From Pseudalkalibacillus sp045920555 (GTDB taxonomy: Bacteria > Bacillota > Bacilli > Bacillales > Fictibacillaceae), in contig NZ_CP174509.1 of the NCBI RefSeq assembly GCF_045920555.1, positions 186,001 through 250,000 of the forward strand: 64,000 nucleotides of DNA, given 5' to 3'. Shown in pieces: positions 46,315-56,045 of this stretch. Every line of letters begins with the position of its first letter. Positions within the stretch are counted from its first letter, which is position 1. The notes below the pieces were generated by a model that was given only the letters and a program-made list of their open reading frames with translations, was not told the origin of the DNA and did not search any database. The position numbers were made by a program, and so were the translations under genes.

Positions 46315-47695
46315 GCTTTGGGGGGGACGTTTTACGAAAGATACGAATGAGCTTGTTGAAGAATTCACAGCCTCCATTGAATTCGACCAACTGCTTGCAT
46401 TAGAAGATATCCAGGGCAGTCTCGCCCATGTCCAGATGCTTTCTGAGTGCGACATCATCACACAGGAGGAAGCAGATAAGATCAAGGGCGGACTCCAAAC
46501 CCTAAAGAAGAAAATCGAGAATGATGAGCTTGAATATGCAGTTGAACATGAGGATATCCATATGAACATCGAAAAGCACTTGATTGATGAAATCGGCAGC
46601 GTCGGTGGAAAACTGCATACTGGACGAAGCCGGAATGATCAGGTTGCTACAGATATGCATTTATACTTGAAGAAGAAGACGACAGAACTGATCCAATCAG
46701 TCGAAATGGTCCAACAATCGATATTGGAACAATCCAAAGCTAATGTGGATACGATTTTACCGGGGTATACGCATTTACAGCGTGCCCAGCCGATTTCCTT
46801 TGCTCATCATCTGATGGCTTATTTCTGGATGTTTGAAAGAGATAAGGAACGACTGATCGACAGCTTGAAAAGGGTGAACGTCCTTCCACTTGGAGCGGGA
46901 GCTTTGGCTGGTACGACATTCTCCATCAATCGGGAAAGGGTCGCTGAAATTTTGGAGTTCGATGCCATTTATCCAAACAGTATGGATGCGGTAAGCGATC
47001 GTGACTTCATATTAGAGTTTCTATCGATCGCATCAATCCTCATGACACATATTTCCCGTTTATCTGAAGAAATGGTGATCTGGTCCAGCCAGGAATTCAG
47101 GTTCATTGAATTGGATGATTCGTTCTGTACCGGTTCAAGCATCATGCCGCAAAAGAAAAATCCAGACGTTCCTGAGCTCCTGCGGGCAAAAACAGGTCGG
47201 ACCTATGGAAATCTCATAGGATTGTTGACCGTCCTGAAAGGCTTACCATTAGCGTATAACAAAGATATGCAGGAAGATAAGGAAGGGATGTTCGATACGG
47301 TCAAGACATTGGACGGTTCCTTGAAACTGTTAGCGCCGATGATCAAAACGATGACGGTGAACAAAGGAGCTATGAAAAAAGCTGTGAAGGAAGACTATTC
47401 CAATGCAACTGATTTGGCAGATTACCTTGTCACGAAAGGATTGCCATTCCGAGAGGCACACGCCATCATCGGACAGATCGTCCTACATGCTATCCAAGAG
47501 CATAAATATCTCTTAGATCTCAAGCTGGATGTCTATAAACAATTCAGTCCTTTATTCGAGGACGATATCTATGATGTTCTAGCACCCGAAAATGTTGTGG
47601 CAGCCAGAAGCAGTACTGGTGGAACGGCTCAAGCAGAAGTCAGAAAACAGATCGAGCTCGCTGAATCAAAACTTAAAAGCATTGAAAAGGTATAA
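46307..47695 (+). CDS. argH: Argininosuccinate lyase
   Basis: ArgH cleaves argininosuccinate to arginine and fumarate. The protein is 462 residues with the fumarase/aspartase superfamily signature GSSIMPQKKNPD (about 280-291). HTGRSRNDQVATD lies at about 105 and GYTHLQRAQP at about 157. AAGGAG lies within the end of argG eight bases before the ATG. Second and last gene of the argGH operon. Confidence 0.97.
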   Translation: MSKLWGGRFTKDTNELVEEFTASIEFDQLLALEDIQGSLAHVQMLSECDIITQEEADKIKGGLQTLKKKIENDELEYAVEHEDIHMNIEKHLIDEIGSVGGKLHTGRSRNDQVATDMHLYLKKKTTELIQSVEMVQQSILEQSKANVDTILPGYTHLQRAQPISFAHHLMAYFWMFERDKERLIDSLKRVNVLPLGAGALAGTTFSINRERVAEILEFDAIYPNSMDAVSDRDFILEFLSIASILMTHISRLSEEMVIWSSQEFRFIELDDSFCTGSSIMPQKKNPDVPELLRAKTGRTYGNLIGLLTVLKGLPLAYNKDMQEDKEGMFDTVKTLDGSLKLLAPMIKTMTVNKGAMKKAVKEDYSNATDLADYLVTKGLPFREAHAIIGQIVLHAIQEHKYLLDLKLDVYKQFSPLFEDDIYDVLAPENVVAARSSTGGTAQAEVRKQIELAESKLKSIEKV

Positions 47696-47698
47696 AAG

Positions 47699-47742
47699 GA
47701 GGGTTGGCCCATGAGTGTTTCATCAGGACCAACCCTTTTTCT
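47699..47742 (+). terminator. Terminator after argH
   Basis: AGGGTTGG pairs with CCAACCCT and TTTTT follows. Confidence 0.85.
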
Positions 47743-47824
47743 ATTCTATCTATTCCATCGGCATAAAATCTGAAAAAATGCGACAAGAATCAAAAAACCA
47801 CGATAAACGCACATTAACTCTCAA

Positions 47825-49375
47825 TTATATGGTGTACGGAGAAATCAAAAAGATGATCATCAATGTATGGAACAAGGCGAAATATCCAAACTCCTGATAG
47901 AAGTTCCAATGATTTTTCCTTACCAGGTGGGTGAAGAACCAGCTTAATAGGACAAGTACGATCGGAACGATGATTGAATACATTTGAAATGATAAGTAAA
48001 TCGGCGAGTAAGCTTCAAACACCGGTGTGAAGAACCGTTGCAGCAAGAAATATTGAAATATGGTGAATAAACCGATTGCACTGTATCGGACCCAGCTTCG
48101 GCGCTGTTCGATCGCATCTTCATTCCAGAAGGTGACACAGAACAGGAATATAAGAGTCGGAGCAAGCCACATGACGGCTACTAACAAAAGAATCAATCCG
48201 TAAGGCAATTTCGCTATACCGCTGTAAAACCCATTTACCCAATCTGAAACTTGGAAGGTTTCCGCTTTTTCGATCAGGAATGGGTTATCAGAAACGGCTA
48301 TGATTTTTGAATCCTTTCCTCTAGTATCGAGCCAGAATATTTCACCTTCATCTACATAGACATGGTTTTTCGACACAGAGGTTGAAGTACTGATATGATT
48401 TGCGATCCATTTACCATCCTTTTGTATTGCTCGATAAACGTTCCAGCTTTCAATCTTCGGTTTGATCATGCTTCTTATTGATAAAAATAATTCCGGCCCT
48501 CTTTCCGTCATTACTAGGTCTAAATTTTCGATTACTCGTTGTCTGCTTTTCGTAAATGTATCATAGACTTTAATTTCCTCAAATGAAGGTTGTTCATGAG
48601 GGGTACTGAACAGGTTATAATGCCCTCTGACAATGATCGTCCCTTCATAAGGTTGGGCGGTTTGATAGATGAGATGAATTCCATCCTCATTTTCTGCGAT
48701 ATCAATGTTTTTTACATTTTCCCCACTAATTGAATCAATATCGAATTCCTCGATCTTTTGAGCGTCACCTTTATTGGTTTTATATACAGAAACCTCTGTA
48801 GTATACTGTTCCTTTTTATTGATTACAGCAAAAAGCCCTTTTTGTTCACTTACAAAGAGTTTAGTAACAGGAGCACTTGTTTGTAAGAGCTGCCTCGAAG
48901 AATTATTGGTTGGGTCAATCATATAAACTCTATCATCTTTCCAATAGTAGAGATTTTCAGTCGATGCTTTAAACCCTTCTATCTTATTGTCTACCGTCTG
49001 TTTGTCTTCTCCATCAAAATAGACCAGCTCTTGATCTTCAAGGTAGTAGGCTTGGCCTTGATTTGCCCAAATAGAAGCATTCAAATCCAGTTGAACAGGC
49101 AGTGATTCTTTGTTTGTCACTTCAAGATTTTCGTTGACTTGAAGATTTGTCAGCTTGCCATTTTCATTAAAGTGGATATCATATCCGTCCCCAACTTTTT
49201 TTGCAGTCAACACTTTTCCTTTAGCTCCATCCGCAACTTCTGTATTACGGCTAAAGCCATTAGGTGTCAGGTCCCTCTCTTTCGTCGCGTGGTGAAACGT
49301 CAGCAATCCGATCAAAAGGATAAGAAGGAACGCCGGTAAATAAATGGTACGTTTTCTTTTTATATGCCGAACCAC
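47825..49375 (-). CDS. Large membrane protein of unknown function
   Basis: 516 residues, starting at GTG 49375 after GGGGGGGATTTA. A basic N terminus and one membrane helix (about 11-27) lead to an extracytoplasmic part of about 370 residues with repeated beta-rich stretches (YYLEDQELVYFDG, YYWKDDRVYMIDP, EIFWLDTRGKDSKII) that look like propeller blades. Four membrane helices close the protein (about 395-510). No enzyme motif is seen and I do not recognise the family. It could be a sensor or envelope protein. It stands alone, convergent with argH. Confidence 0.7.
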   Translation of the reverse strand: MVRHIKRKRTIYLPAFLLILLIGLLTFHHATKERDLTPNGFSRNTEVADGAKGKVLTAKKVGDGYDIHFNENGKLTNLQVNENLEVTNKESLPVQLDLNASIWANQGQAYYLEDQELVYFDGEDKQTVDNKIEGFKASTENLYYWKDDRVYMIDPTNNSSRQLLQTSAPVTKLFVSEQKGLFAVINKKEQYTTEVSVYKTNKGDAQKIEEFDIDSISGENVKNIDIAENEDGIHLIYQTAQPYEGTIIVRGHYNLFSTPHEQPSFEEIKVYDTFTKSRQRVIENLDLVMTERGPELFLSIRSMIKPKIESWNVYRAIQKDGKWIANHISTSTSVSKNHVYVDEGEIFWLDTRGKDSKIIAVSDNPFLIEKAETFQVSDWVNGFYSGIAKLPYGLILLLVAVMWLAPTLIFLFCVTFWNEDAIEQRRSWVRYSAIGLFTIFQYFLLQRFFTPVFEAYSPIYLSFQMYSIIVPIVLVLLSWFFTHLVRKNHWNFYQEFGYFALFHTLMIIFLISPYTI

Positions 49376-49519
49376 TAAATCCCCCCCTTTGGATGTTCCA
49401 AAATATGTATGTGTTTGATTATCGTATCATACGGGTTATGAGAATAATAGTTTCATTTTTACCAAAATTTTACCGGGTGTGAAAGGGGATCGCGGATTGA
49501 AGAAGAAAGTTTAAGAAGT

Positions 49520-49757
49520 GAAAGAAAGGCACTTAATGAAAAATATATCGCACTCTTGGATATCATTTTTTATGTCGTATTCCCATTAATTATGTGGCAT
49601 TATGACAGGGATATCTGATAGGTGAATATAATGCAATGCTTGTATCCTCTGTACCAGGGATCATCTACAGCATCTACCGATTTCTCGATTCTAACTGTAA
49701 TCGGATTTGTTTACATATCAAAAATTACTGCAAGAAGAAAAAGCGTTCAGGGAAATG
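49520..49757 (+). pseudogene. Remnant of a small membrane protein gene (VC0807-like)
   Basis: One frame reads ERKALNEKYIALLDIIFYVV and IMWHYDRDI and stops; the next frame continues GEYNAMLVSSVPGIIYSIYR and then degenerates. Order and character fit a VC0807-type membrane protein. No functional product is expected. Confidence 0.45.
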
Positions 49758-49825
49758 ATCGGTAACTCCCGACATTGCCAACCCTTTGAAAAAAGGAACG
49801 AAATGGATAGAGAGAGGTTATTTGA

Positions 49826-50456
49826 ATGGGCAACCTAGTCATGTTAAGCAATATTGATGAACACCTTGATCAAGAATTAGAGTACAGAATTCGACATATT
49901 GTTTCAAAAAAGGGATTTATACTTGGGTATATCCCATCCCAATACGATCCGACAAAATTTTACTTTAATCGCATGAAACCGCATTTAGACAGATTCGGGT
50001 TCAAAAAGTACCTTTATTTTGATATTGATGAAGAATATACACCCCAGAACTTAGAAAAATTATCGCAGTGCGATGCGATCTACTTATCTGGCGGGAATAC
50101 GTATTATTTTCTGAAGAACCTCCGATCGAGAAATATGCTTTCCTTCTTGAGGGATTATATGGGGAAAGGTGGATTGTTGATTGGTGTGAGTGCTGGCGCA
50201 ATGATGATATCCCCGACGATTTCCGTTGCACAATTTTTAGATCCGAACGAGGTAGGATTATCCGACCTTAATGCCTTGGATCTGGCGTCGATACATTTTT
50301 TACCGCAGAGTGACAGGATCTCTAATGGAAAAGATGTAAAAAGCTTCGCAGATCAATCCCTTATACCCCTTTTTATGTAATGATAAAGCGGGAATCGTTA
50401 TCGAAAACGAAAAAATGAGATGTTATGGAAACGTAAAAAGGGCTGGCCAAATCTGA
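49826..50456 (+). pseudogene. Peptidase S51 (dipeptidase E-like), frameshifted near the C terminus
   Basis: 184 codons run in frame from ATG 49826 (GAGAGAGG upstream) and include LSGGNTYYFLKNL, GKGGLLIGVSAGAMMISPT with the nucleophile Ser, and EVGLSDLNALDL. After ADQSL the frame stops at 50378, while the next frame continues PFLCNDKAGIVIENEKMRCY to TGA 50454, the normal family tail. One indel near 50358 explains this. The enzyme family cleaves Asp-X dipeptides. A terminator overlaps the last codons. Confidence 0.85.
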
Positions 50457-50472
50457 GGCCGGTCCTTTTATA
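50434..50472 (+). terminator. Terminator after the S51 peptidase gene
   Basis: AAAGGGCTGGCC pairs with GGCCGGTCCTTT and T-rich sequence follows. Confidence 0.85.
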
Positions 50473-50502
50473 ATACTCGATTACACATTGAATAGTCCAC
50501 GA

Positions 50503-50554
50503 TTGACCTGATTAAGATGAAACAATATACTAATATTCAAAAGAACGTTTGAAT
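50503..50554 (+). promoter_or_regulatory. cadCA promoter and CadC operator
   Basis: TTGACC (50503-50508) and TATACT (50526-50531) are 17 bp apart. ATTCAAA (50535-50541) and TTTGAAT (50548-50554) form a perfect 7-6-7 palindrome just after the -10, as in known CadC operators. Confidence 0.85.
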
Positions 50555-50575
50555 GAAAAGCATAGAGGTGAAAAA

Positions 50576-50950
50576 ATGACGAAGATTGATGTTTGTAAAG
50601 TGACCTGTGTTCATGAAGAAAAAGTGGATCGGATAAAGGCTGACATAGAAGGAAAAGATACAATGTCAGCAGCGAAAATATTCAAAGCATTAGCAGATGA
50701 TACGAGAATCAAAATCGCTTATACGTTATCGATAGAAGAGGAATTATGTGTATGTGATGTATCCAGTATCGTTGATTGTACTGTTGCAACCGCCTCTCAT
50801 CACCTGCGTTTGCTCCGGAATATGGGGCTTGCAAAATATCGGAAAGCGGGAAAGCTCGTTTATTACTCTCTGGATGATGATCATGTTAGAGAGATCATCC
50901 AGACAGCATTCTCCCACTTGGAGGAGGGGAAACATCTTGAAACAAGCTAG
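50576..50950 (+). CDS. cadC: Cadmium/zinc/lead-sensing ArsR-family repressor CadC
   Basis: CadC binds its operator and leaves it when Cd, Pb, Bi or Zn binds. The start ATG 50576 follows GAGGTG and gives 124 residues (CadC about 122). The metal-site cysteines are all in place: C7 and C11 (DVCKVTC) and the pair in ELCVCD (about 58 and 60). The recognition helix is VATASHHLRLLRNMGLA. The cadA start lies within the last codons, so the two genes are translationally coupled. Confidence 0.95.
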   Translation: MTKIDVCKVTCVHEEKVDRIKADIEGKDTMSAAKIFKALADDTRIKIAYTLSIEEELCVCDVSSIVDCTVATASHHLRLLRNMGLAKYRKAGKLVYYSLDDDHVREIIQTAFSHLEEGKHLETS

Positions 50951-53066
50951 AGTTAATGACACAGAACAGCATGTTTATCGGATTTCTGGTTTCACCTGAG
51001 CGAACTGTGCAAAAAAGTTCGAAACGAACGTAAAACGCCTGGATGGTGTTTTGGATGCAAAAGTGAATTTTACAGCCTCGAAGGTTACGGTTACAGGGAA
51101 TGCGGAAATTCATGAGATTGAAAAAGCAGGTGCTTTCGAAAACTTGAAAGTCCGCCCAGATCACTTGAGAGACGAAGAGAGTAAAGAACCGGTCTGGAAA
51201 TACCATTGGAATGTTTTTATTTCTGCTTTTTTAATGTTGACCGGTTGGATGATCAGTTTAGTAAATGTAGACGAATCGATTCTTTCTAACGGTTTTTATG
51301 CCGGTGCGATCATTTTAGGAGGTTATGGATTATTCCAAACCGGCTTAAAGAACTTGATGCGGCTTGAATTCGATATGAGGACACTCATGACTATCGCCAT
51401 CATTGGTGCAGCTTTGATCGGGGAATGGGGAGAAGGGGCCATGGTCGTTATTTTATTCGCGATCAGTGAAATCCTTGAAACGTATTCAATGGATAAAGCG
51501 CGACAGTCGATCCGTGGGTTGATGGAAATTGCCCCAAAAGAAGCAACTGTCCGTCGGAACGCTATTGAAATGACGATTCCAGTCGATGAGGTTCAAGTAG
51601 GAGATACAATGTTGGTTTTGCCCGGTCAAAAGCTTGCGATGGACGGAATTGTCCTTAAAGGGTCATCTTACGTAAATCAATCTGCGATAACTGGGGAATC
51701 TGTTCCTGTCCATCTATCTGTCGGAGATGAAGCTTTTACAGGTACCTTGAACGAAGATGGATATCTAGAAGTTGAAGTAACGAAACGGGTAGAGGACACA
51801 ACGTTAGCAAAAATCATCCACCTCGTAGAAGAAGCACAAGAAGAGCGTGCCCCCTCCCAATCGTTTGTCGATCGATTCGCAAAATACTATACTCCTGCCA
51901 TTATTTTAGCAGCGATTGGAGTGGCCATTATTCCACCAATGTTGGGCGCAGCCTGGAGTGAATGGATCTACCAGGGGCTTGCTGTTCTTGTTGTCGGTTG
52001 CCCTTGCGCACTGGTGATCTCCACTCCGGTATCCATCGTCACAGCCGTAGGGAATGCTGCTCGAAACGGCGTTTTAGTCAAAGGCGGCGTTTACTTGGAA
52101 GAAGCGGGTAAATTGAAATCCATCGCTTTTGATAAAACGGGTACTTTGACTAAGGGTATACCCGAAGTTACGGACATATTCAGTTTGTCTGATTACACAG
52201 AGGCTGAAATTATACAGATTGCAGCTTCTCTAGAAAACCGTTCACAACACCCTATAGCCTCAGCTATCCTTAAAAAAGCTGAACAAATTGGGGGAGGAAA
52301 ACCTTCAGATGATGTTGAGAACTTTCAATCGATTACGGGTAAGGGTATAAAAGGAGAAATCAATAAGACTGTTTTCTACGCTGGGAGCCTTTCATTATTT
52401 ACCGATGAATTGCAATTGAAGCCAAAAGATGAAACCAACGATATTGTTAATCGTCTGCGAAATGATGGAAAAACGGTTTTAGCAATCGGAACCGAGGAGG
52501 ATCTGATCGCAATGATTGCCGTAGCCGACACGATTAGAGAGGAAAGTTCTGATGTTGTGAAGGCCCTCCATGATATGAATATCAAAAATACGATCATGCT
52601 TACAGGTGACCATCAGCTGACAGCAAAAAGTATCGCAAATAAAATGAAAATTTCAACGGTAAAAGCTGAATTGTTACCAGAAGAGAAATTAAGCTACATT
52701 AAAGAGTATGGACAGCGTTATGGAAAAGTAGCGATGGTCGGTGATGGTGTGAACGATGCTCCTGCACTTGCAGCCTCCACAGTAGGGATTGCAATGGGAG
52801 GTGCGGGGACCGATACGGCAATCGAAACAGCGGATATCGCCCTGATGGGTGATGACCTGCGAAAGCTTCCTTATACAATAAAGTTAAGCCGAAAAACCCT
52901 TGCCATCATTAAACAAAATATCGCTTTTTCCCTCGGCATTAAGCTGTTGGCACTATTGCTTGTCGTCCCAGGCTGGTTGACACTATGGATCGCGATTTTT
53001 GCTGATATGGGCGCAACACTTCTTGTGACACTGAATGGGCTTAGACTTCTGCGGGTAAAAGAATAA
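50937..53066 (+). CDS. cadA: Cadmium/zinc-exporting P1B-type ATPase with in-frame TGA at codon 21
   Basis: CadA pumps Cd, Zn and Pb out of the cell. Start TTG 50937 has GGAGGAGGGG six bases upstream and overlaps cadC by 14 bp. It gives 709 codons, normal for CadA, but codon 21 is TGA (50997-50999), exactly the first Cys of the heavy-metal motif GFT[C]ANC. Downstream of it the frame is intact: TGES-type actuator loop (AITGESVPVH), metal-site CPC (VVGCPCALVIS), phosphorylation motif DKTGTLTKG, SQHPIA and GDGVNDAPAL. If TGA stops translation, a shorter pump could start at TTG 51051, without the N-terminal metal domain. No long-enough alternative ATG start has a good ribosome site. Confidence 0.88.
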
Positions 53067-53266
53067 CAATAGAAAGGAACTGGCTGTTTAAGATAAGCCA
53101 GTTCTTTTTCTTATAGAACCATATAGGGTAAAATAGGGATAGGTTTTTTAAAAGTAGATTCGAATATCCGGTGGTTAACCGTCCTAAAAACGCACCTATT
53201 ATACGGGCGGAAGAAAAAGATGAAGCCAAAAGAAGGGGCTGGCTGACGGGGATTGTACCTCATGAT

Positions 53267-53311
53267 TTGCATACATTCCAGAAATGTTGTAATATACCAC
53301 CAAGGGTATTA
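53267..53311 (+). promoter_or_regulatory. cstR promoter and CstR-type operator 1
   Basis: TTGCAT (53267-53272) and TAATAT (53290-53295) are 17 bp apart. The palindrome TATACCACCAAGGGTATTA (53293-53311) overlaps the -10. Confidence 0.75.
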
Positions 53312-53340
53312 TTAGACTAAATATAAGGGGGTCGAGCCTC

Positions 53341-53601
53341 ATGGAATATACAGATCAAATGAAAAATCGCGTAAAGCGTATTGAAGGACAAGTCCGCGGA
53401 GTCCTTAAAATGATGGAAGATGAAAAGGACTGTAAAGATATCGTGACACAAATGTCTGCAATACGAAGTGCGTTGGACCGTACAATCGGCCTGGTTGTCG
53501 GTACGAACCTTGAACAATGTGTCAGAGAGCAATTGGACAAAGGTGAAGACACGGATGAACTCATTAAAGAAGCGGTCAATCTGCTAGTAAAAAGCAGATA
53601 A
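53341..53601 (+). CDS. cstR: Persulfide-sensing repressor of the CsoR/CstR family
   Basis: CstR represses sulfide-detoxification genes and is released when persulfides link its two cysteines. This protein has 86 residues of the all-helical CsoR fold. C31 (DEKDCKDIV) and C60 (NLEQCVRE) are present, while the His that copper-sensing CsoR carries between them (in HxxHC) is absent (GTNLEQC). This pattern indicates CstR. Its own promoter and the next gene's promoter both carry matching palindromes. The sulfur genes downstream support the assignment. Confidence 0.9.
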   Translation: MEYTDQMKNRVKRIEGQVRGVLKMMEDEKDCKDIVTQMSAIRSALDRTIGLVVGTNLEQCVREQLDKGEDTDELIKEAVNLLVKSR

Positions 53602-53612
53602 ATCGTCAGGTG

Positions 53613-53656
53613 TTGACATTGGATTGAATGCATAGTATTATACCACCATGGGTATA
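53613..53656 (+). promoter_or_regulatory. Sulfur operon promoter and CstR-type operator 2
   Basis: TTGACA (53613-53618) and TATTAT (53636-53641) are 17 bp apart. TTATACCACCATGGGTATAA (about 53638-53657) overlaps the -10. Confidence 0.85.
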
Positions 53657-53685
53657 AAGCAACACCTTTTTATTTTTACAAAATA

Positions 53686-53706
53686 TAATACCTATACGGG
53701 TATATG
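53686..53706. promoter_or_regulatory. CstR-type operator 3
   Basis: AATACCTATACGGGTATAT in the leader of the DsrE-like gene repeats the TACC-N-GGGTA pattern, 28 bp before its start. Confidence 0.7.
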
Positions 53707-53733
53707 TATAAACATTTTAAGGAGGAAGTAACG

Positions 53734-54219
53734 ATGACAGAAGTAAGGAAAGATAAGACTACAATCGTACTGTTCAGTGGTGATCTGGATAAAGCTATAG
53801 CAGCGTACATCATTGCGAATGGCGCAGCAGCGTATGATCATGAGGTGACAATTTTCCACACATTCTGGGGATTGAACGCACTCCGTAAAGATGAACAGGT
53901 CCTAGTGAAAAAAGGTATGCTTGAAAAAATGTTCGGATGGATGATGCCGCGTGGAGCAAACAAGCTCGGCTTATCTAAAATGAACATGGCTGGCATGGGA
54001 CCGAAAATGATCAAGCATGTCATGAAGAAACACAATGCAATGTCACTGCCAGAATTAGTGGAAATGGCTCAAGAGCAAGGGGTAAATCTCGTCGCATGTA
54101 CGATGACGATGGATTTGTTAGGTCTGCAAAAAGAAGAATTGCTGGATGATATCAATTATGCCGGTGTTGCAGCTTATCTGGGAGAAGCAAACGAAGGAAA
54201 AGTCAATTTGTTCATTTAA
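53734..54219 (+). CDS. DsrE/DsrF-like family protein (DsrE2 type)
   Basis: DsrE-family proteins carry sulfur as a Cys persulfide. The start ATG 53734 follows AAGGAGGAAGTAACG, and gives 161 residues. The fold is recognisable from TTIVLFSGDLDKAIAAYIIANGAAAYDHEVTIFHTFWGLNALRK and VNLVACTMTMDLLGL, where the Cys (about 123) is the candidate sulfur carrier. A Met-rich loop (MLEKMFGWMMPRG, MNMAGMGPKMIKHVMKKH) lies between. First gene after operators 2 and 3. Confidence 0.9.
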   Translation: MTEVRKDKTTIVLFSGDLDKAIAAYIIANGAAAYDHEVTIFHTFWGLNALRKDEQVLVKKGMLEKMFGWMMPRGANKLGLSKMNMAGMGPKMIKHVMKKHNAMSLPELVEMAQEQGVNLVACTMTMDLLGLQKEELLDDINYAGVAAYLGEANEGKVNLFI

Positions 54220-54232
54220 TTTTGCCTAAAAA

Positions 54233-54250
54233 TATACCCCTATAGGTATT
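54233..54250. promoter_or_regulatory. CstR-type operator 4
   Basis: TATACCCCTATAGGTATT lies between the DsrE-like gene and the TusA-rhodanese gene. It suggests a further controlled start or a co-operative site. Confidence 0.7.
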
Positions 54251-54297
54251 AATGGGGAAAGGACTTAAATTTAAAAACCTTGAAGGAGGCTCCACAC

Positions 54298-54861
54298 ATG
54301 ATGAAAACAGACAAAGTATTAGATGCTAAAGGGCTTGCGTGTCCTATGCCAATCGTGAAGACCAAAAAGACGATCGGTGAAATCGAAGCTGGTCAGGTTC
54401 TTGAAGTTCAGGCGACTGATAAAGGATCTACTGCAGATATCGCAAGCTGGGCAAAATCAGCTGGCCATCAATATCTTGGGACAAAAGATGAAGAAGATGT
54501 ACTAAAGCATTACCTCCGTAAAGCAAGCCCAGAGGAAGCAAAGGAGGAAACAATCTATCCGAATGTTATCCGTAATGACGAGTTGAAATCAAAGCTTGAT
54601 GAAGGAGGAACTGTACTGGATGTACGAGAGCCGGCGGAGTATGCATTCAACCGCATCCCAGGAGCTGTATCGATTCCTTTAGGTGAGTTGGAAAGACGTC
54701 TGGATGAACTGGATAGGGACGATGACATCTATGTCGTCTGCAGAACTGGAAACCGAAGTGATAGAGCATCCCAATTATTGGCTGACAAAGGTTTTTCTAA
54801 AGTGAAGAACGTGGTCCCTGGGATGTCCCATTGGGACGGCCCTACTGAAAAAGAAGACTAG
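54298..54861 (+). CDS. TusA-rhodanese fusion protein
   Basis: 187 residues from ATG 54298 (ATG 54301 is also possible), after AAGGAGGCTCCACAC. The TusA/SirA domain (residues 1-80) has the sulfur-carrier motif GLACPMPIVKTKK (Cys at about 14). The rhodanese domain (90-185) has LDVREPAEYAFNRIPGAVSIPL and active-site loop CRTGNRS. The fusion can pass persulfide sulfur from rhodanese to carrier within one protein, as in CstA of Staphylococcus, though CstA has a further rhodanese domain. Confidence 0.92.
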   Translation: MMKTDKVLDAKGLACPMPIVKTKKTIGEIEAGQVLEVQATDKGSTADIASWAKSAGHQYLGTKDEEDVLKHYLRKASPEEAKEETIYPNVIRNDELKSKLDEGGTVLDVREPAEYAFNRIPGAVSIPLGELERRLDELDRDDDIYVVCRTGNRSDRASQLLADKGFSKVKNVVPGMSHWDGPTEKED

Positions 54862-54896
54862 AACCACTGACTTGTTAAATGGGAGGGAAATCAGAA

Positions 54897-56030
54897 ATGG
54901 CTTTAAAAGAAATGACAGCAAAAGAAATCACCCGAAAAGTATTAAAAAATGAAAAGCTCTTTATTCTGGATGTTCGAAACGAAAGTGATTTCGGTGATTG
55001 GAAAATTGAAGGTGACGCTGTCGAAACCATCAATATGCCATACTTCGAATTGCTCGAAGGAGTGGATCCTGTGATGGATCAGCTGCCGAAAAACCAAGAA
55101 GTATTGGTCGTATGTGCGAAAGAGGGGTCTTCCAAGTTCGTAGGTGAACAATTGGTCGAAGCAGGTTTGGAGGATGTGTTTTATCTAGAAGGTGGCATGA
55201 AGTCCTGGAGTGAGCATCTTGAACCTGTAAAGATCGGTGATCTAAGAGACGGAGGTACCATCTATCAGTTCGTACGGATTGGAAAAGGGTGTCTATCTTA
55301 CTTGATCGAGTCTGATGGAGAAGCCATGATCATTGACAGTAACCGTATGACAGAGCCTTATGAAACGTTTGTAAAAGAAAAAGGGTTGAAAGTGAAGCAT
55401 ATTGCTGATACCCACCTTCATGCGGATCACATATCTGGTGGACGTAGGCTCGGAGAAATATTTGATGCAGATTACTACCTGCCTCCAAAAGATGCACAAA
55501 AAGTAACCTTTGAATACAACAAGCTTGAAGAAGGCAACGATTTGACAGTTGGGAATACAACGGTACAGATCCAACCTATCTATTCACCAGGCCATACGAT
55601 CGGAAGTACGTCATTCATTGTTGATGATCAATATCTGTTGACTGGTGACATTCTCTTTGTTAAATCCATTGGACGTCCAGACCTTGCTGGTAAAGCAGAA
55701 GACTGGGTAGGAGATCTAAGGGAGACATTGTACAGCAAATATAAAAAGCTTTCTGACGATCTGATGATACTGCCGGCTCACTTCTCGAAAGTTGAAGAGC
55801 TTGGTAAGGATGGTTCAGTGAAAGCGAACCTAGGAGATCTTTATAAGAAAAATTCAGGGTTGAACATTGAAGATGAAAGGGAATTCCGAAAGGTTGTGAC
55901 GGAAAATTTACCTCCTCAACCCAATTCATACCTGGAAATCCGTAAAACGAATATGGGTAAAATCAGTCCAGAAACTGATGAACAACGTGAAATGGAAATC
56001 GGTCCTAACCGTTGTGCAGTCGAAGGATAA
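54897..56030 (+). CDS. Rhodanese-metallo-beta-lactamase fusion, persulfide dioxygenase-like (CstB/Blh group)
   Basis: 377 residues from ATG 54897, following GGGAGGG. An N-terminal rhodanese domain (about 5-110) has candidate active Cys in VVCAKEGSS. A metallo-beta-lactamase domain (about 125-330) has THLHADH (about 173-179), SPGHTIGS and LTGDILF metal motifs and a late PAHF. Such fusions oxidise low-molecular-weight persulfides or carry related sulfur reactions. The domain order (rhodanese first) differs from the MBL-first layout of S. aureus CstB. Confidence 0.92.
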   Translation: MALKEMTAKEITRKVLKNEKLFILDVRNESDFGDWKIEGDAVETINMPYFELLEGVDPVMDQLPKNQEVLVVCAKEGSSKFVGEQLVEAGLEDVFYLEGGMKSWSEHLEPVKIGDLRDGGTIYQFVRIGKGCLSYLIESDGEAMIIDSNRMTEPYETFVKEKGLKVKHIADTHLHADHISGGRRLGEIFDADYYLPPKDAQKVTFEYNKLEEGNDLTVGNTTVQIQPIYSPGHTIGSTSFIVDDQYLLTGDILFVKSIGRPDLAGKAEDWVGDLRETLYSKYKKLSDDLMILPAHFSKVEELGKDGSVKANLGDLYKKNSGLNIEDEREFRKVVTENLPPQPNSYLEIRKTNMGKISPETDEQREMEIGPNRCAVEG

Positions 56031-56045
56031 TAATTAATTTTCATT

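Noticed and set aside
47715..47897. 60-codon plus-strand frame after argH
   Set aside because: Begins inside the argH terminator and is antisense to the 3' end of the membrane protein gene.
51011..51035. SECIS element after the cadA TGA
   Set aside because: A GTTCG/CGAAC hairpin is present, but its AAA loop lacks the G expected of bacterial SECIS elements and no sel genes are in the window, so it is not listed as a feature.
53110..53266. Possible gene remnant between cadA and cstR
   Set aside because: Two short open stretches occur in different frames, but neither resembles a known family or has a start signal.
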